Source: Mesoterricola silvestris (GTDB taxonomy: Bacteria; Acidobacteriota; Holophagae; Holophagales; Holophagaceae). From it: a stretch of 64,000 nucleotides of DNA. Every line of letters begins with the position of its first letter. Position 1 is the first letter of the stretch. A program made the position numbers and the translations under genes. The stretch is taken from assembly GCF_030295405.1 (NCBI RefSeq), contig NZ_AP027080.1:682001-746000 (forward strand), written 5' to 3'. Below the pieces are notes generated by a model. It was not told the DNA's origin. It saw only the letters and a program-made list of their open reading frames with translations, and did not search any database. Below are positions 26,878 through 35,386 of this stretch, in pieces.

Positions 26878-28314
26878 ATGACAAACCCCAACCCCGAGGA
26901 GGAAATCCACCCGCCGGATCCCGGGGGGCCCCTGGAGGGTCCCGTGGTGGCGGCGTTCCTGAAGGCCACGGGCTGCCACGCCCTCCTCCTGGACCGGGAC
27001 ATGCGCGTCCTGAGCTTCAGCCCGGGCGCCCCCGGGGCGCTGGGCCTGGACCCGGGGCCCGGGGGCATCGACATCCTGCCGCTCCTGGTTCGCGATGGGG
27101 ACGGCCTCCCGGACTTCCTCCCCTGCGGCCCGCCCCTGCCCATCGGGGGCGGCCGGCACCTGTGGGTGTACCGGGACGCGCGCGGCCGCGAGCGCAGCGA
27201 GGGACTGGAGATGGCCCGCCTGGGCGAGGTCCTGTCGGCCCTCACCCATCGCCCCCCCGGGACCCGCCATGCTCCCGAACTGTGGGAGAAGGCCCTGGCC
27301 CTCTACCGGGAGGTGGGGGTCCCGGGCATGGACTTCGAGCCCCCCCGGGAGGTTCCGGGGGCCCGGGCCCAGGAAGGGGAGGCGCTTCCCGCCGGGCCCG
27401 ACCCCGGCCCCGCCCCGGGGCAGGCCCCCACGGTGCTGGTGGTGGATGATTCCCCCGTGATCCGCAGGCTCCTGGCCGCCATCCTGGGCCGGGAATTCCG
27501 GGTGACCGCCGCCGGGGACGGCGAAACGGCCCTGGCCCTGGCCCGGGCGGCCCAGCCGGACCTGATCCTCCTGGACGCGGTCATGCCCGGCCTGGACGGC
27601 TTCGGGGTCTGCGCGCGCCTCAAGGCCGACGGCCGCACCGGGGAGATCCCGGTGCTCTTCCTCACCGCCCTCCAGGGGGAACGGGACGAGATCCGGGCCC
27701 TGGAGGCCGGCGCCATCGACTTCATCCACAAGCCCATCAACGGAGCCACGGTGCTGGCGCGGGTGCGCAACCACGTCGAGCTGAAACGGTCCAAGGACCG
27801 GCTTCAGGAACTGGCCGTGCAGGACAGCCTCACCTCCCTGTCCAACCGGCGCCAATTCGACGGGGTGCTGGCCCGGGAGTGGCAGCGCTGCCGCCGGGAA
27901 GGGTGCGCCCTCGCCCTGATCATGGGCGACGTGGACTGCTTCAAGAACTACAACGACACCTACGGCCACGTGGCGGGGGACGCCTGCCTGAGGGCGGTGG
28001 CCGGAACCTTCGCTGCGGCCCTGCGCCGCCCCGCGGACCTGGCGGCCCGGTACGGGGGCGAGGAATTCGTGTGCCTCCTCCCCGACACCGACGAAGAGGG
28101 GGCCCGGGCCGTGGCGGACCAGATCACCGCGGCCCTGGCGGACCTGGCCCTTCCCCACGCGCGTTCGGACGTCTCCACCCGGGTGACCGTGAGCCTGGGC
28201 GTGGCGGCCCTGTGGCCCTCCCGGGGAGGCCTGCCCGGCAGTCTGGTGGAGGCGGCGGATCGGCGGATGTACGCCGCCAAGCACGGGGCCAAGGAGCGCC
28301 ATCTTCGGGCATAA
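26878..28314 (+). CDS. Response regulator diguanylate cyclase (receiver-GGDEF)
   Basis: 478 residues. An N-terminal region of about 180 residues has a weak PAS-like look ([18 protein letters not shown]) and a Pro-rich linker. A receiver domain follows ([11 protein letters not shown]; phospho-acceptor Asp233 in [18 protein letters not shown]), then a GGDEF domain with GGEEF at 393-397 and an intact inhibitory site RxxD (Arg384-Asp387, five residues before GGEEF). It is therefore expected to make c-di-GMP with product inhibition. It begins a tight run with mtgA, hypA and an EamA gene (gaps 7, 4 and 5 nt). Confidence 0.9.
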   Translation: MTNPNPEEEIHPPDPGGPLEGPVVAAFLKATGCHALLLDRDMRVLSFSPGAPGALGLDPGPGGIDILPLLVRDGDGLPDFLPCGPPLPIGGGRHLWVYRDARGRERSEGLEMARLGEVLSALTHRPPGTRHAPELWEKALALYREVGVPGMDFEPPREVPGARAQEGEALPAGPDPGPAPGQAPTVLVVDDSPVIRRLLAAILGREFRVTAAGDGETALALARAAQPDLILLDAVMPGLDGFGVCARLKADGRTGEIPVLFLTALQGERDEIRALEAGAIDFIHKPINGATVLARVRNHVELKRSKDRLQELAVQDSLTSLSNRRQFDGVLAREWQRCRREGCALALIMGDVDCFKNYNDTYGHVAGDACLRAVAGTFAAALRRPADLAARYGGEEFVCLLPDTDEEGARAVADQITAALADLALPHARSDVSTRVTVSLGVAALWPSRGGLPGSLVEAADRRMYAAKHGAKERHLRA

Positions 28315-28321
28315 TTGCTCC

Positions 28322-29032
28322 ATGAAGAAACGACCCCTGTGGAAGCGCCTCCTGCGCTGGCTGGGCCTCGGCCTCCTGGTGTGCGTCGGCGGCAGCATCG
28401 CCGCGGTGATCCTTTTCCGCTTCGTGCCGGTGCCCGGATCGGCGCTCATGGCCGAACGGCGGATCCTCGCCCTGGGGAGGGAGAAGCCCTACCACCCCCG
28501 CCACCAGTGGGTCCCCCTGGAGGACATCGCCCCCGCCATGGGCGTGGCCGTCATCGCGGCGGAGGACCAGAACTTTCCCGATCACTTCGGCTTCGACTGG
28601 AAGGCCATCGAGAAGGCCGTGGCCCACAACGAGCACAGCCGCCGCAAGCGGGGCGCGTCCACGGTCAGCCAGCAGACCGCCAAGAACCTCTTCCTGTGGG
28701 AGAGCCGTTCCTGGGTGCGCAAGGGCTTCGAGGTCTACTTCACCCTCCTGCTGGAGGCGGGCTGGTCCAAGCGCCGGATCCTGGAGGTGTACCTCAATAT
28801 CGTGGAGTTCGGCGACGGCATCTACGGGGTCGAGGCGGCGTCGTCCCGGTACTTCGGCAAGCACGCCAAGGCCCTCACGCCCTCCGAGGCGGCCCTGCTC
28901 GCCGCCGTGCTGCCCTCCCCCCTCAAGTACCGCGCCGACGCCCCCAGCGCCTACGTCCGGGGCCGCCAGGAATGGATCCTCAACCAGATGCGGATGCTGG
29001 GCGGAACCCAGGTCGTCAAGGCCCTGGGCTGA
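28322..29032 (+). CDS. mtgA: Monofunctional peptidoglycan glycosyltransferase MtgA
   Basis: 236 residues. One N-terminal membrane anchor ([20 protein letters not shown]) and a family 51 glycosyltransferase domain: the catalytic Glu81 in [15 protein letters not shown], then [16 protein letters not shown], the [19 protein letters not shown] segment and [30 protein letters not shown] motifs. It polymerises lipid II glycan strands at the inner membrane without a transpeptidase domain. It lies within the tight four-gene cluster. Confidence 0.95.
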   Translation: MKKRPLWKRLLRWLGLGLLVCVGGSIAAVILFRFVPVPGSALMAERRILALGREKPYHPRHQWVPLEDIAPAMGVAVIAAEDQNFPDHFGFDWKAIEKAVAHNEHSRRKRGASTVSQQTAKNLFLWESRSWVRKGFEVYFTLLLEAGWSKRRILEVYLNIVEFGDGIYGVEAASSRYFGKHAKALTPSEAALLAAVLPSPLKYRADAPSAYVRGRQEWILNQMRMLGGTQVVKALG

Positions 29033-29036
29033 CCCC

Positions 29037-29378
29037 ATGCACGAGATGACCGTCATGGCCGGCCTGCTGGAGATCATCGAGGCCCAGGCCCGGCTGGAAG
29101 GCTTCACCCGCGTGGCGCGCGTGGTCCTGGAGATCGGCGCCCTTTCGGGGGTGGAGCCCGGGGCCCTGCGCTTCGCCTTCGACGTGGGCACCCGGGGCTC
29201 CGTGGCCGCGGGCGCGGAACTGGCCATGGAGGAGATCCCCTGCCTGGGACGCTGCCCCGGGTGCGGGGTCCAGTCGCCCCTGGCGGCCCCCTTCGATCCC
29301 TGTCCGGCCTGCGGGGGCGAACCCATGGAGATCCTCCGGGGCCGCGAGCTGCGGATCGTCGCGCTGGACGTGGAGTAG
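29037..29378 (+). CDS. hypA: Hydrogenase nickel-incorporation protein HypA
   Basis: 113 residues. Begins MHEMTVM with the conserved nickel-binding His2, and has the zinc-site cysteines CPGC and CPAC in the C-terminal half. Length matches HypA/HybF. It works with HypB to insert nickel into [NiFe]-hydrogenase or urease. No hydrogenase or other hyp genes lie in this window; its neighbours are cell-wall and transporter genes, so here it is displaced from the usual operon. Confidence 0.92.
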   Translation: MHEMTVMAGLLEIIEAQARLEGFTRVARVVLEIGALSGVEPGALRFAFDVGTRGSVAAGAELAMEEIPCLGRCPGCGVQSPLAAPFDPCPACGGEPMEILRGRELRIVALDVE

Positions 29379-29383
29379 CCCCC

Positions 29384-30259
29384 GTGGCTCCCCGCGGCTC
29401 CCGCCCCATGCTGGCCCGCGCCGCCCTGGCGGGGTCCGCGGCCTGCTTCGGACTGATGGCGGTGCTGGCCCGCAAGCTGACGCAGCCCGCCATGGGGTTC
29501 ACGCCGGGCCATCTCGCGGTGCTCCGCTTCCTGGTGGGCATCGTCCTGTGCCTGGCGCTTTTCGGCATCCGCCCGAAGCTCTACGCCCCCCGGGGCTACC
29601 GGGTGCTCATCTCCCGGGGCGTCACCGGCGGACTGGTGGTGGTGCTCTATTTCTACGCCCTGGCCCGCATTCCCGCGGGACAGGCGGGGATCCTCTACAA
29701 CCTCTTCCCGGTCATGGCCACGGCCCTGTCGCTGCATTTCTTCCGGGAGCGCCCCACGGTGCACCTGCTCCTGGCGGTGCTCCTGGCCTCCGCGGGCGTG
29801 GTCCTGGTGCTGGGGCAGGGCCGGGTGGCCATCACCCTCGGCCGGGGGGAGCTCGCGGCCCTGGGGGCGGCCTTCTTCGCCGCCACCAGCGCCATCGCCA
29901 TCCGCGCCGCCCGTCCCACCAACAACGCCACCACCATCTTCTTCTTCTTCAGCCTGGTGGGCCTGCCCGTGGTGGCCCCCTTCGCCCTGAGCCCCTGGCC
30001 CCGGGCGCCCCTGCCGTGGATGATGGGGATCCTCATGAGCTTCATGGCCTTCCTGGCCCAGCTGCTCATGGCCGAGGCCTACGGTTCCCTGTCCATTTCC
30101 GAGGCCGCCGTGTGGCTCCAGCTGACTCCCGTAGCCACCTACCTCCTGGCCCTCCCCCTCCTGGGGGAGCCCGTCACGGGCTTCGGCCTCGCGGGGGTGC
30201 TGCTCACCGTGGGAGGCGTGGCCTACGGCACGCTCCTGGGGAACCGGAGGCCCGGGTGA
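29384..30259 (+). CDS. EamA/DMT-family transporter
   Basis: 291 residues, ten helices in two EamA repeats (ALSLHFFRERPTVHLLLAVLL in the first, LALPLLGEPVTGFGLAGVLL in the second). Starts at GTG 29384, with GGAG 8 nt before; ATG 29408 is an in-frame alternative. It is the last gene of the GGDEF-mtgA-hypA run. Substrate unknown. Confidence 0.82.
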   Translation: MAPRGSRPMLARAALAGSAACFGLMAVLARKLTQPAMGFTPGHLAVLRFLVGIVLCLALFGIRPKLYAPRGYRVLISRGVTGGLVVVLYFYALARIPAGQAGILYNLFPVMATALSLHFFRERPTVHLLLAVLLASAGVVLVLGQGRVAITLGRGELAALGAAFFAATSAIAIRAARPTNNATTIFFFFSLVGLPVVAPFALSPWPRAPLPWMMGILMSFMAFLAQLLMAEAYGSLSISEAAVWLQLTPVATYLLALPLLGEPVTGFGLAGVLLTVGGVAYGTLLGNRRPG

Positions 30260-30286
30260 TTCACGTCCAGGCCGCGGCGATTCGGC

Positions 30287-30303
30287 CTTAAGCCCGGCTT
30301 AAG
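30287..30303. promoter_or_regulatory. Perfect 17-bp palindrome
   Basis: CTTAAGCC-C-GGCTTAAG lies 28 bp after the EamA stop and 23 bp before the next start. It could be an operator for the downstream lipoprotein gene or a small terminator; no U-run follows. Confidence 0.4.
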
Positions 30304-30325
30304 ATCCGGCTGCCAGTCTCTCACC

Positions 30326-31450
30326 ATGAGACCCCTACTCCTTTCCATGGGCCTTGTTGCATCGATCGGATGCACGACGATCTCCAGCTTCAAGCCGAAC
30401 CTCGTTCCCTCCCCGAGTCTCCTCTGGCAGTTCCGGACGGGATCCGACGTTTATTCCTCGCCGGCCCTGGGCAGGGACGGGACGATCTACTGCGGCTGCG
30501 ACGACGGCTTCCTCTACGCCCTGACCCCGGAAGGCGGGCTGCTGTGGCGATTCCAAGCGGGAAGCGACATCTATTCCTCGCCGGCCCTGGCGGAGGATGG
30601 AACGATCTACTTCGGCACCAGGAAGGGTGTGTTCTGGGCCCTCCGCCCCGACGGCACCCCTCGATGGTCCCATCCCACCGGGGGGTGGATCTGGAGTTCA
30701 CCCGCCATTGGAGCCGATGGCACCGTGTTCGTCGGGTCGAAGGACCGCGGGCTATACGCCTTCACCCCCGACGGCCGGGTCCGGTGGCGCCTGGAGACCC
30801 GGAGTTGGCTCCGGTCCTCACCGGCGCTGGCAAGGGACGGGATGCTCTATATCGGCTCCGACGAGGAAAAGGCCCTCCTGGCGGTGAACCCGGACGGCAC
30901 CCTGAAGTGGCGCTTCGAAACGGGGGGCTCGATTCCAGGTTCGCCGGCCATCGGCCAGGACGGAACCATCCATGTGGGGTCCAATGATGGGTGCTGTTAT
31001 GCCGTGAGGCCGGACGGAACCCTGAAGTGGAAGGTCCGGACCGGAGGGTGGGTCCGGTCCTCCCCGGCCATCGGCGGGGATGGCACGGTCTATGTGGGTT
31101 CCGCGGACCACCATCTCTACGCCATCGCGGCCGGCGGCGGGGTCAGGTGGCGCTTCCGCACCGGAAGCTGGATCAGGTCCTCTCCCTTGATCGCCCACGA
31201 CGGAACGGTCTTCGTCGGCTCCGACGATGGCCACATCTACGCCATCGGGCCGGATGGCTCGCTTATGGGGAGATACGGCGCCACGGATGCCATCTATTCG
31301 TCGCCTGCCCTGGATCCCCGGGGCGTCCTCTACTTCGGCACCGACGACAATCGCATCCATGCGCTCCGGGTGGGGTCCGTCAGGCTCGCGGATTCCCCGT
31401 GGCCCAAATTCCGGTGCGGGGCAGGCAATGGGGGTAGGCGGGTTCCCTGA
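30326..31450 (+). CDS. PQQ-like beta-propeller lipoprotein
   Basis: 374 residues. Lipobox LVASIGC (Cys16), then eight blades of about 40 residues, each with the pattern W.f.tGs.v.SSPA...DGT.Y.Gs.dg..yAl.pdG (for example FRTGSDVYSSPALGRDGT and VRTGGWVRSSPAIGGDGT). This is the PQQ/BamB-type propeller fold, but with the outer-strand 'SSPA' signature of non-enzymatic propellers. Probably a surface- or periplasm-anchored binding scaffold. It is followed by an inverted-repeat element. Confidence 0.8.
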   Translation: MRPLLLSMGLVASIGCTTISSFKPNLVPSPSLLWQFRTGSDVYSSPALGRDGTIYCGCDDGFLYALTPEGGLLWRFQAGSDIYSSPALAEDGTIYFGTRKGVFWALRPDGTPRWSHPTGGWIWSSPAIGADGTVFVGSKDRGLYAFTPDGRVRWRLETRSWLRSSPALARDGMLYIGSDEEKALLAVNPDGTLKWRFETGGSIPGSPAIGQDGTIHVGSNDGCCYAVRPDGTLKWKVRTGGWVRSSPAIGGDGTVYVGSADHHLYAIAAGGGVRWRFRTGSWIRSSPLIAHDGTVFVGSDDGHIYAIGPDGSLMGRYGATDAIYSSPALDPRGVLYFGTDDNRIHALRVGSVRLADSPWPKFRCGAGNGGRRVP

Positions 31451-31522
31451 CAAAAGGCAAACGTGGTCTGGTTGAAGGTGGGACCGGCATGGCCATGGCG
31501 GTTCGGCAAGACCTTGGAAAGG

Positions 31523-31634
31523 ATCAAACGCTGGGGCGCAGAGGACTCGCTGGGGCGCTGGGAAAAGAAGACGAATCTTGGGAAGCCATTCCCCCCCAGC
31601 GCCTCTGCGAGTCCTCTGCGCCCCAGCGTTTGAT
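31523..31634. repeat. 40-bp inverted repeat element
   Basis: Arms 31523-31562 (ATCAAACGCTGGGGCGCAGA...) and 31595-31634 are inverted copies, nearly identical, around a 32-bp centre. Different in sequence from the 20656-20809 element. It occupies most of the 304-bp gap between the propeller gene and the M29-like gene. Looks like a dispersed non-autonomous palindromic repeat that can also act as a bidirectional terminator. Confidence 0.75.
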
Positions 31635-31754
31635 TTTTTTGCCAGGTTTTCGTGGCGCAACCCGTACGTGCGCAGCCAGAGCGCCTTCCTTGAACGCACC
31701 CTTCTCCGAGCCGATCGGCAATAGTCCACACCTGCCCCGGATTCCAAACAGCCC

Positions 31755-32915
31755 TTATCTCCGGAAAAGCCCTTCGACGTATTCCCCTTCGCACATCAGA
31801 GGGAAAGCCGGTCCGTCCTCCATCTCCAGGGTCACCTCCGCCACCGCAACGTCGGGCTGGGTCTCGGGGACGTAGACGCGGTCGATGTGCACCACGGCCT
31901 CGGGCCGGCTGAAGGCGTCCGGACCCACCTGGCCCCCGAAATGCTCGCTGCGCCCGAAGGCGATGTGCAGGCCCAGCTTTTCGTCCAGCAGCACCGTGCC
32001 CACGGGCTTGACCCCGAAGGCGGCCAGCACGCCCAGGCCCAGTTCGGCCAGGTTCCCGTAGGCCGGCTCCGCGGCCAGCAGCGCCGCCTCCCGCGCGGCC
32101 TCGGCGCCCCCGGGCGCCACGCCCACCGCCACGTTGCCCCGGATGTCGTAGCACACCACTTCGGCGCCGAACTGCACGGGCAGCGTGCCTTCGCTCCGGC
32201 TGGGCGCGCCCTCCAGCTCCCCTTCGTAGGGCACGATGTAGGCCTCGCCCGAGGGCAGGTTGCCGGCGGTGCCCGGCCGGGGCAGGAGCCCGCCGCTGGC
32301 GTGGGCGGCGCGGTGGCGCAGGTCCAGGTGGAGCCGGGCCTCGCCGCCCGGATGGCGGAAGCGCAGATCGGCCCCCGAGGCCCGGTCCAGCAGCCCCTTC
32401 AGGAGCTCCACCCGGCGGTTCACCTCCTGGTAGTCCAGGCGCAGGCTGGGAAGCATGGCCGCGGTGAAGCCCGGCATCGTGGCGGCCCGGATGGGGTGGA
32501 GGCGCGCCGCCACCTTCAGGGGCGCCGTGGCCGAGAAGGTGGTCAGGGCGATGAGGATGGAATGGCCCGCGTAGATCCCCGGGAAGGGCACCGAAGCCGC
32601 CGGGTCCAGGTCCCCGGCAACCTGGGGCACGGGGCCGCCGCCGTGGATCCAGGCCCGGGCGGGGAGATCGCCGTTGTTGGTGTGCACGTTGGGATACACC
32701 ACCAGGCGCACCGGGAACCCCAGCTCCTCCCGGCGCCCCGCCAGGGCCTCCACCCACGCCGCCGCCAGGTCCCGCCGTTCCCGCCACTCCGCATGGTCAG
32801 GCACCTGCGCGTCCGGGAGGTCCACCAGCACCGCCAGCCCCCGCTCCCCGGGACCGGGCGCGAACACCCGGCGCACCAGCGCGATCAGTTCGTCCGTGGA
32901 CATGCCTTGATTCAT
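31755..32915 (-). CDS. M29-like (thermophilic/AmpS type) aminopeptidase
   Basis: 386 residues. The C-terminal half carries the M29 metal-site pattern: NLPSGEAYIVPYEG, a Glu in NLAELGLGVLA, His in LGLHIAFGRSEHFGG and His/Asp in EAVVHIDRVYV. Members are cytoplasmic two-metal aminopeptidases. The start at 32915 has GGGAGA upstream; Met5 is also possible. It stands alone next to AT-richer genes. The assignment is from motif resemblance only, and the N-terminal half is divergent from classical AmpS/AmpT. Confidence 0.65.
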   Translation of the reverse strand: MNQGMSTDELIALVRRVFAPGPGERGLAVLVDLPDAQVPDHAEWRERRDLAAAWVEALAGRREELGFPVRLVVYPNVHTNNGDLPARAWIHGGGPVPQVAGDLDPAASVPFPGIYAGHSILIALTTFSATAPLKVAARLHPIRAATMPGFTAAMLPSLRLDYQEVNRRVELLKGLLDRASGADLRFRHPGGEARLHLDLRHRAAHASGGLLPRPGTAGNLPSGEAYIVPYEGELEGAPSRSEGTLPVQFGAEVVCYDIRGNVAVGVAPGGAEAAREAALLAAEPAYGNLAELGLGVLAAFGVKPVGTVLLDEKLGLHIAFGRSEHFGGQVGPDAFSRPEAVVHIDRVYVPETQPDVAVAEVTLEMEDGPAFPLMCEGEYVEGLFRR

Positions 32916-32990
32916 GGGTCTCTCCCTGGGCGCGGATGGTCAGGCGTTCAAGTTGTTCATAATCATGATGCTGCAAATCAGCCCGGAGAA

Positions 32991-33932
32991 TCACCGGGCC
33001 AATGCGATCACATCCTCAAGGCTCGCAACTCCACCCCGGAATCCAATCAGCGGCCTTTCCAGGTTGGGGATGAAGCCCCGGTAGTTCATAAGGTCCTGCG
33101 AAAGAGAATTGCTGGACAAATCGAACGTCTTGAACGTGTCGATCCATGTCCCCTTCGCTTTTGAACCCTCCTTGCCCGGAAGGTAAACCCGGCACGAGAT
33201 CAGCAGCTCCTCATCCCCGACCGGAGAAATCCACCCGATGGCAGGGCCATTGTTGACGGCTTCGGATCCGGTGCGAAGCTCCTCGTTTCTCAGTAGTTCA
33301 ACAGTTTTGATTGTCTTCCTGTCGGTGTCGTAAATCAGGGTTCGGCCTGTGTATATCTCTGCAAATATGAAAAATTGTTTATTTTTCAGGGCGATGACTT
33401 TAAGCCTTTTGATTGCCTCGTAGAAATCCGGGACGTCCTTTGATTCCAATTCTTTAATGACCTTGACGAGTTTATTGCTTGTTGGATTGAAAAGGGCGGA
33501 GAAGGTTTTGATCGAAGCATCATAAATATATTGATTTCCGTCCTTTTTCTGCCAGTTGATTCCCCAAAGGAAAATGGCGTCTTCGTCAATTACTTCAAAT
33601 TCGGAAAAAGATTCAATTTCAGGAGGGAAAGTAATTACAGTGCCAGGTATTTTTGCATTTCCCTGCATGGAAATTATTGGCTTTTTGTTGATTTTTTTGC
33701 CGTTGGATATCCAGACATACCTTTCACTAACCTTGGGTTTGGGAAAGCCGGGAAAGTCCATATCTTGGGTTTTGGTTAAAAAGCGTATGGATTCGCCCTC
33801 GATGGCATAGAAGGTTGACTGTCCATCCCAAAGCCGCTTGTCTCCATTGGAGAGGACGCATAGTTGCTGGGCACGAAGCGCTGAATTCGCGCTGAGAAGG
33901 CATATGGTTGAAAAGAGAATTTGTTTTAGCAT
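32991..33932 (-). CDS. Secreted protein of unknown function (AT-rich gene)
   Basis: 313 residues. Signal peptide MLKQILFSTICLLSANSALRAQ; the rest is rich in short strand-like segments (VLSNGDKRLWDG, FFIFAEIYTGRTLIYD, VELLRNEELR) suggestive of a propeller, but I see no signature. Codon use is clearly AT-richer than the flanking chromosome. Its ATG overlaps the stop of the upstream 106-residue gene by 7 nt, so they form a coupled pair. Likely horizontally acquired. Function unknown. Confidence 0.6.
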   Translation of the reverse strand: MLKQILFSTICLLSANSALRAQQLCVLSNGDKRLWDGQSTFYAIEGESIRFLTKTQDMDFPGFPKPKVSERYVWISNGKKINKKPIISMQGNAKIPGTVITFPPEIESFSEFEVIDEDAIFLWGINWQKKDGNQYIYDASIKTFSALFNPTSNKLVKVIKELESKDVPDFYEAIKRLKVIALKNKQFFIFAEIYTGRTLIYDTDRKTIKTVELLRNEELRTGSEAVNNGPAIGWISPVGDEELLISCRVYLPGKEGSKAKGTWIDTFKTFDLSSNSLSQDLMNYRGFIPNLERPLIGFRGGVASLEDVIALAR

Positions 33933-34246
33933 TTAACGTACCGTACTTCTGTTGTTCTGGTTCTCTCGTTCCAGAAATAGCATTCCAGTCCCTTGTGGCC
34001 TAATTTAGAGATTGCCTTGCACCCGGTGCTTTTGCATTGAACACCCCCATCCGTGGTAATGGATGAGTCGCATTTGCTTCCATTTGGACATGCGCAGGAT
34101 CCGCCCCCGCTGCCTGAGCACTCTATCCCTTCATTCGTTACATCACCTTCGTTGTATTCAGGATGTTGAATGCCGGAAGGATCATTTGCAAAGGCGGTTG
34201 TGGCCGAAAGTAGCCCTATCGCGGCCAAAAGGAAGGATGTTTGCAC
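33926..34246 (-). CDS. Small secreted Cys-rich protein
   Basis: 106 residues from the GTG at 34246 (GGAGA close upstream). Signal peptide VQTSFLLAAIGLLSATTAFA, then a Cys-rich mature part with eight Cys (CSGSGGGSCACPNGSKC, QCKSTGCKA, LECYFW, YVKC). Pattern suggests a disulfide-stabilised extracellular peptide. Coupled by a 7-nt overlap to the next secreted-protein gene. No family recognised. Confidence 0.55.
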   Translation of the reverse strand: MQTSFLLAAIGLLSATTAFANDPSGIQHPEYNEGDVTNEGIECSGSGGGSCACPNGSKCDSSITTDGGVQCKSTGCKAISKLGHKGLECYFWNERTRTTEVRYVKC

Positions 34247-34472
34247 ATTTTCTCCAGGAAGGAGGATGGGGATACCTTGGCGCACCCGGTGGACCAGGTC
34301 AAGGAGAAAGCCGACGCCGATGCCTTGGATTTCCAGTTGAATCGCAATATGGTCAAACACATTTCGGCCTCCATGCCTGCGTTCCCAAACTCCTGACGGA
34401 TTTGCCGTGCCCCATCTGAGGCCCGGACGGCGACGGTTTTCCGTTCCGGGTCTCTGCGCGCCGGACGAGGCG
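34247..34472. other. Host-side flank of the island, no gene assigned
   Basis: Stretch between the Cys-rich gene and the tRNA terminator. One plus-strand frame ending near 34397 (ADALDFQLNRNMVKHISASM...) reads like protein but has no start or family match; I leave it unassigned. Confidence 0.3.
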
Positions 34473-34502
34473 AAAGCCCGGAATGGAGGATTCCGGGGCT
34501 TT
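34473..34502 (-). terminator. Terminator of the disrupted host tRNA-Thr gene
   Basis: On the minus strand AAAGCCCCGGAAT - CCTCC - ATTCCGGGCTTT: a 12-bp stem with one bulged base, ending in TTT, 5 nt after the CCA of the tRNA 3' half. It belonged to the original tRNA-Thr gene and now follows only its 3' end. Confidence 0.7.
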
Positions 34503-34506
34503 GGGT

Positions 34507-34530
34507 TGGAGCCGCCTGTCGGATTTGAAC
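34507..34530 (-). pseudogene. 3' part of split host tRNA-Thr (T-loop to CCA)
   Basis: Minus strand reads GTTCAAATCCGACAGGCGGC then TCCA. CCGAC completes the T stem GTCGG at 53690-53744 and AGGCGGC completes the acceptor GCCGCCT there. It has no D or anticodon arm, so it is not functional alone. It marks the island end (attachment half-site). Confidence 0.85.
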
Positions 34531-34743
34531 AGATATTATATCCAAAAGATACATTTGTGTGTGTGACCAATTGGAAAGTTTTGATAACATTCTGCTTAGA
34601 TACATGATTTCATTATGCAAACAGCCAAAGTTATACATACTTGCTGTGGGACTTGCTTAAGGCAGCCGGCGCCCTCCTCGGTTATGCCCCTCGCCGGTTC
34701 TTATCGGGTTAGAGCGATAGCTAACTCTGCTTGTCATAAGATT

Positions 34744-34818
34744 TGGAGCCGCAAGAGGGCTTTGAACCCCCGACCCCCTGTTTACAAGACAGGCGCTCTA
34801 CCCCTGAGCTATTGCGGC
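34744..34818 (-). tRNA. tRNA-Thr(UGU), complete, island-borne
   Basis: 75 nt including encoded CCA. Acceptor GCCGCAA/TTGCGGC, D stem GCTC/GAGC, anticodon stem CCTGT/ACAGG with loop CTTGTAA (anticodon UGU), T stem GGGGG/CCCTC with one G-U pair. It differs from the split host tRNA-Thr at many positions in acceptor, anticodon and T stems but keeps the same D arm and anticodon. It lies inside the island, 213 nt from the host 3' half, and points toward the old tRNA terminator. Confidence 0.95.
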
Positions 34819-35386
34819 GTTACCTTCGGCCGGAGGAAATTTCCGGAAGCGATAGTATCCGGCAAGGAGGGGAAGATTTCACCTGGATTCTAGGTTCGGT
34901 GGCCCATCCATCTGATTTCGGGACCTCAAAAACACCCCCGCGCCCCGGTCCGGGTTCCGAGCCTACGGGCGTTCCGGGCGGGACCCGTCCCCGTTCCCTT
35001 CGGCTCGCCCACCACCCAAAAAGCGGGCGGCGGGTCCCAACTCGCCTCCGGTCACTCTTCGCGTTGCTCGTCCCGGCAAGGGCAGGCCCCTGCCGGGTGT
35101 CCAAGCTTGGGACACCCGCCCTGCACGCCCTCCGGTTCTCACCCTACCCGAGGCGCTCACGGCCGGGAATACTTGCCGAATAGCTGGCCAGGAAGCGATG
35201 GCGGAGGATTGAGCCACAGAGAGATACTCGAGGGCGCAGCCACCCGATGGAACTATTTACGCTGACAAACCAATGAATTTAGGAGTGCAAATAGGCCAAC
35301 CTTGCATAGAGCCGGAGGTTAGCGAAGGCCAGCCGAAGGTTTTGATGAAAAATACGGTAGGCGGGCCGGTCACAAATTGTGACCAG
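34819..35386. other. Noncoding GC-rich region with strong alternative hairpins
   Basis: 568 bp without a credible gene. Contains GGGACCCG/CGGGTCCC (34980-34987 / 35031-35038), CCCGGCA/TGCCGGG (35072-35078 / 35091-35097) and GGGTGTCC/GGACACCC (35095-35102 / 35110-35117). The last two share bases 35095-35097 and exclude each other. Could be a structured RNA, a dispersed repeat or recombination sites; frames through it are translations of tRNA and repeat sequence. Confidence 0.4.
35368..35384 (-). terminator. Palindrome just after the DUF4238 gene
   Basis: GGTCACAA-A-TTGTGACC, perfect, 2 nt beyond the stop codon of the minus-strand gene. A TTTTT run follows about 15 nt later. Could terminate that transcript. 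Confidence 0.45.

Noticed and set aside
34270..34400. Plus-strand frame ending ADALDFQLNRNMVKHISASM
   Set aside because: Protein-like composition, but no start, no ribosome-binding site and no family I recognise. It lies antisense to the leader of the secreted peptide gene.
34700..34740. tRNA-like fragment (GGTTAGAGCG ... ATAAG) next to the island tRNA
   Set aside because: Resembles pieces of D arm and anticodon loop, but no acceptor or T arm can be built. It folds better as a simple hairpin GTTAG/CTAAC.
34743..35183. Plus-strand frame reading EGFEPPTPCLQDRRSTPE
   Set aside because: It is the antisense translation of tRNA-Thr followed by repeat-like noncoding sequence, a common false gene.
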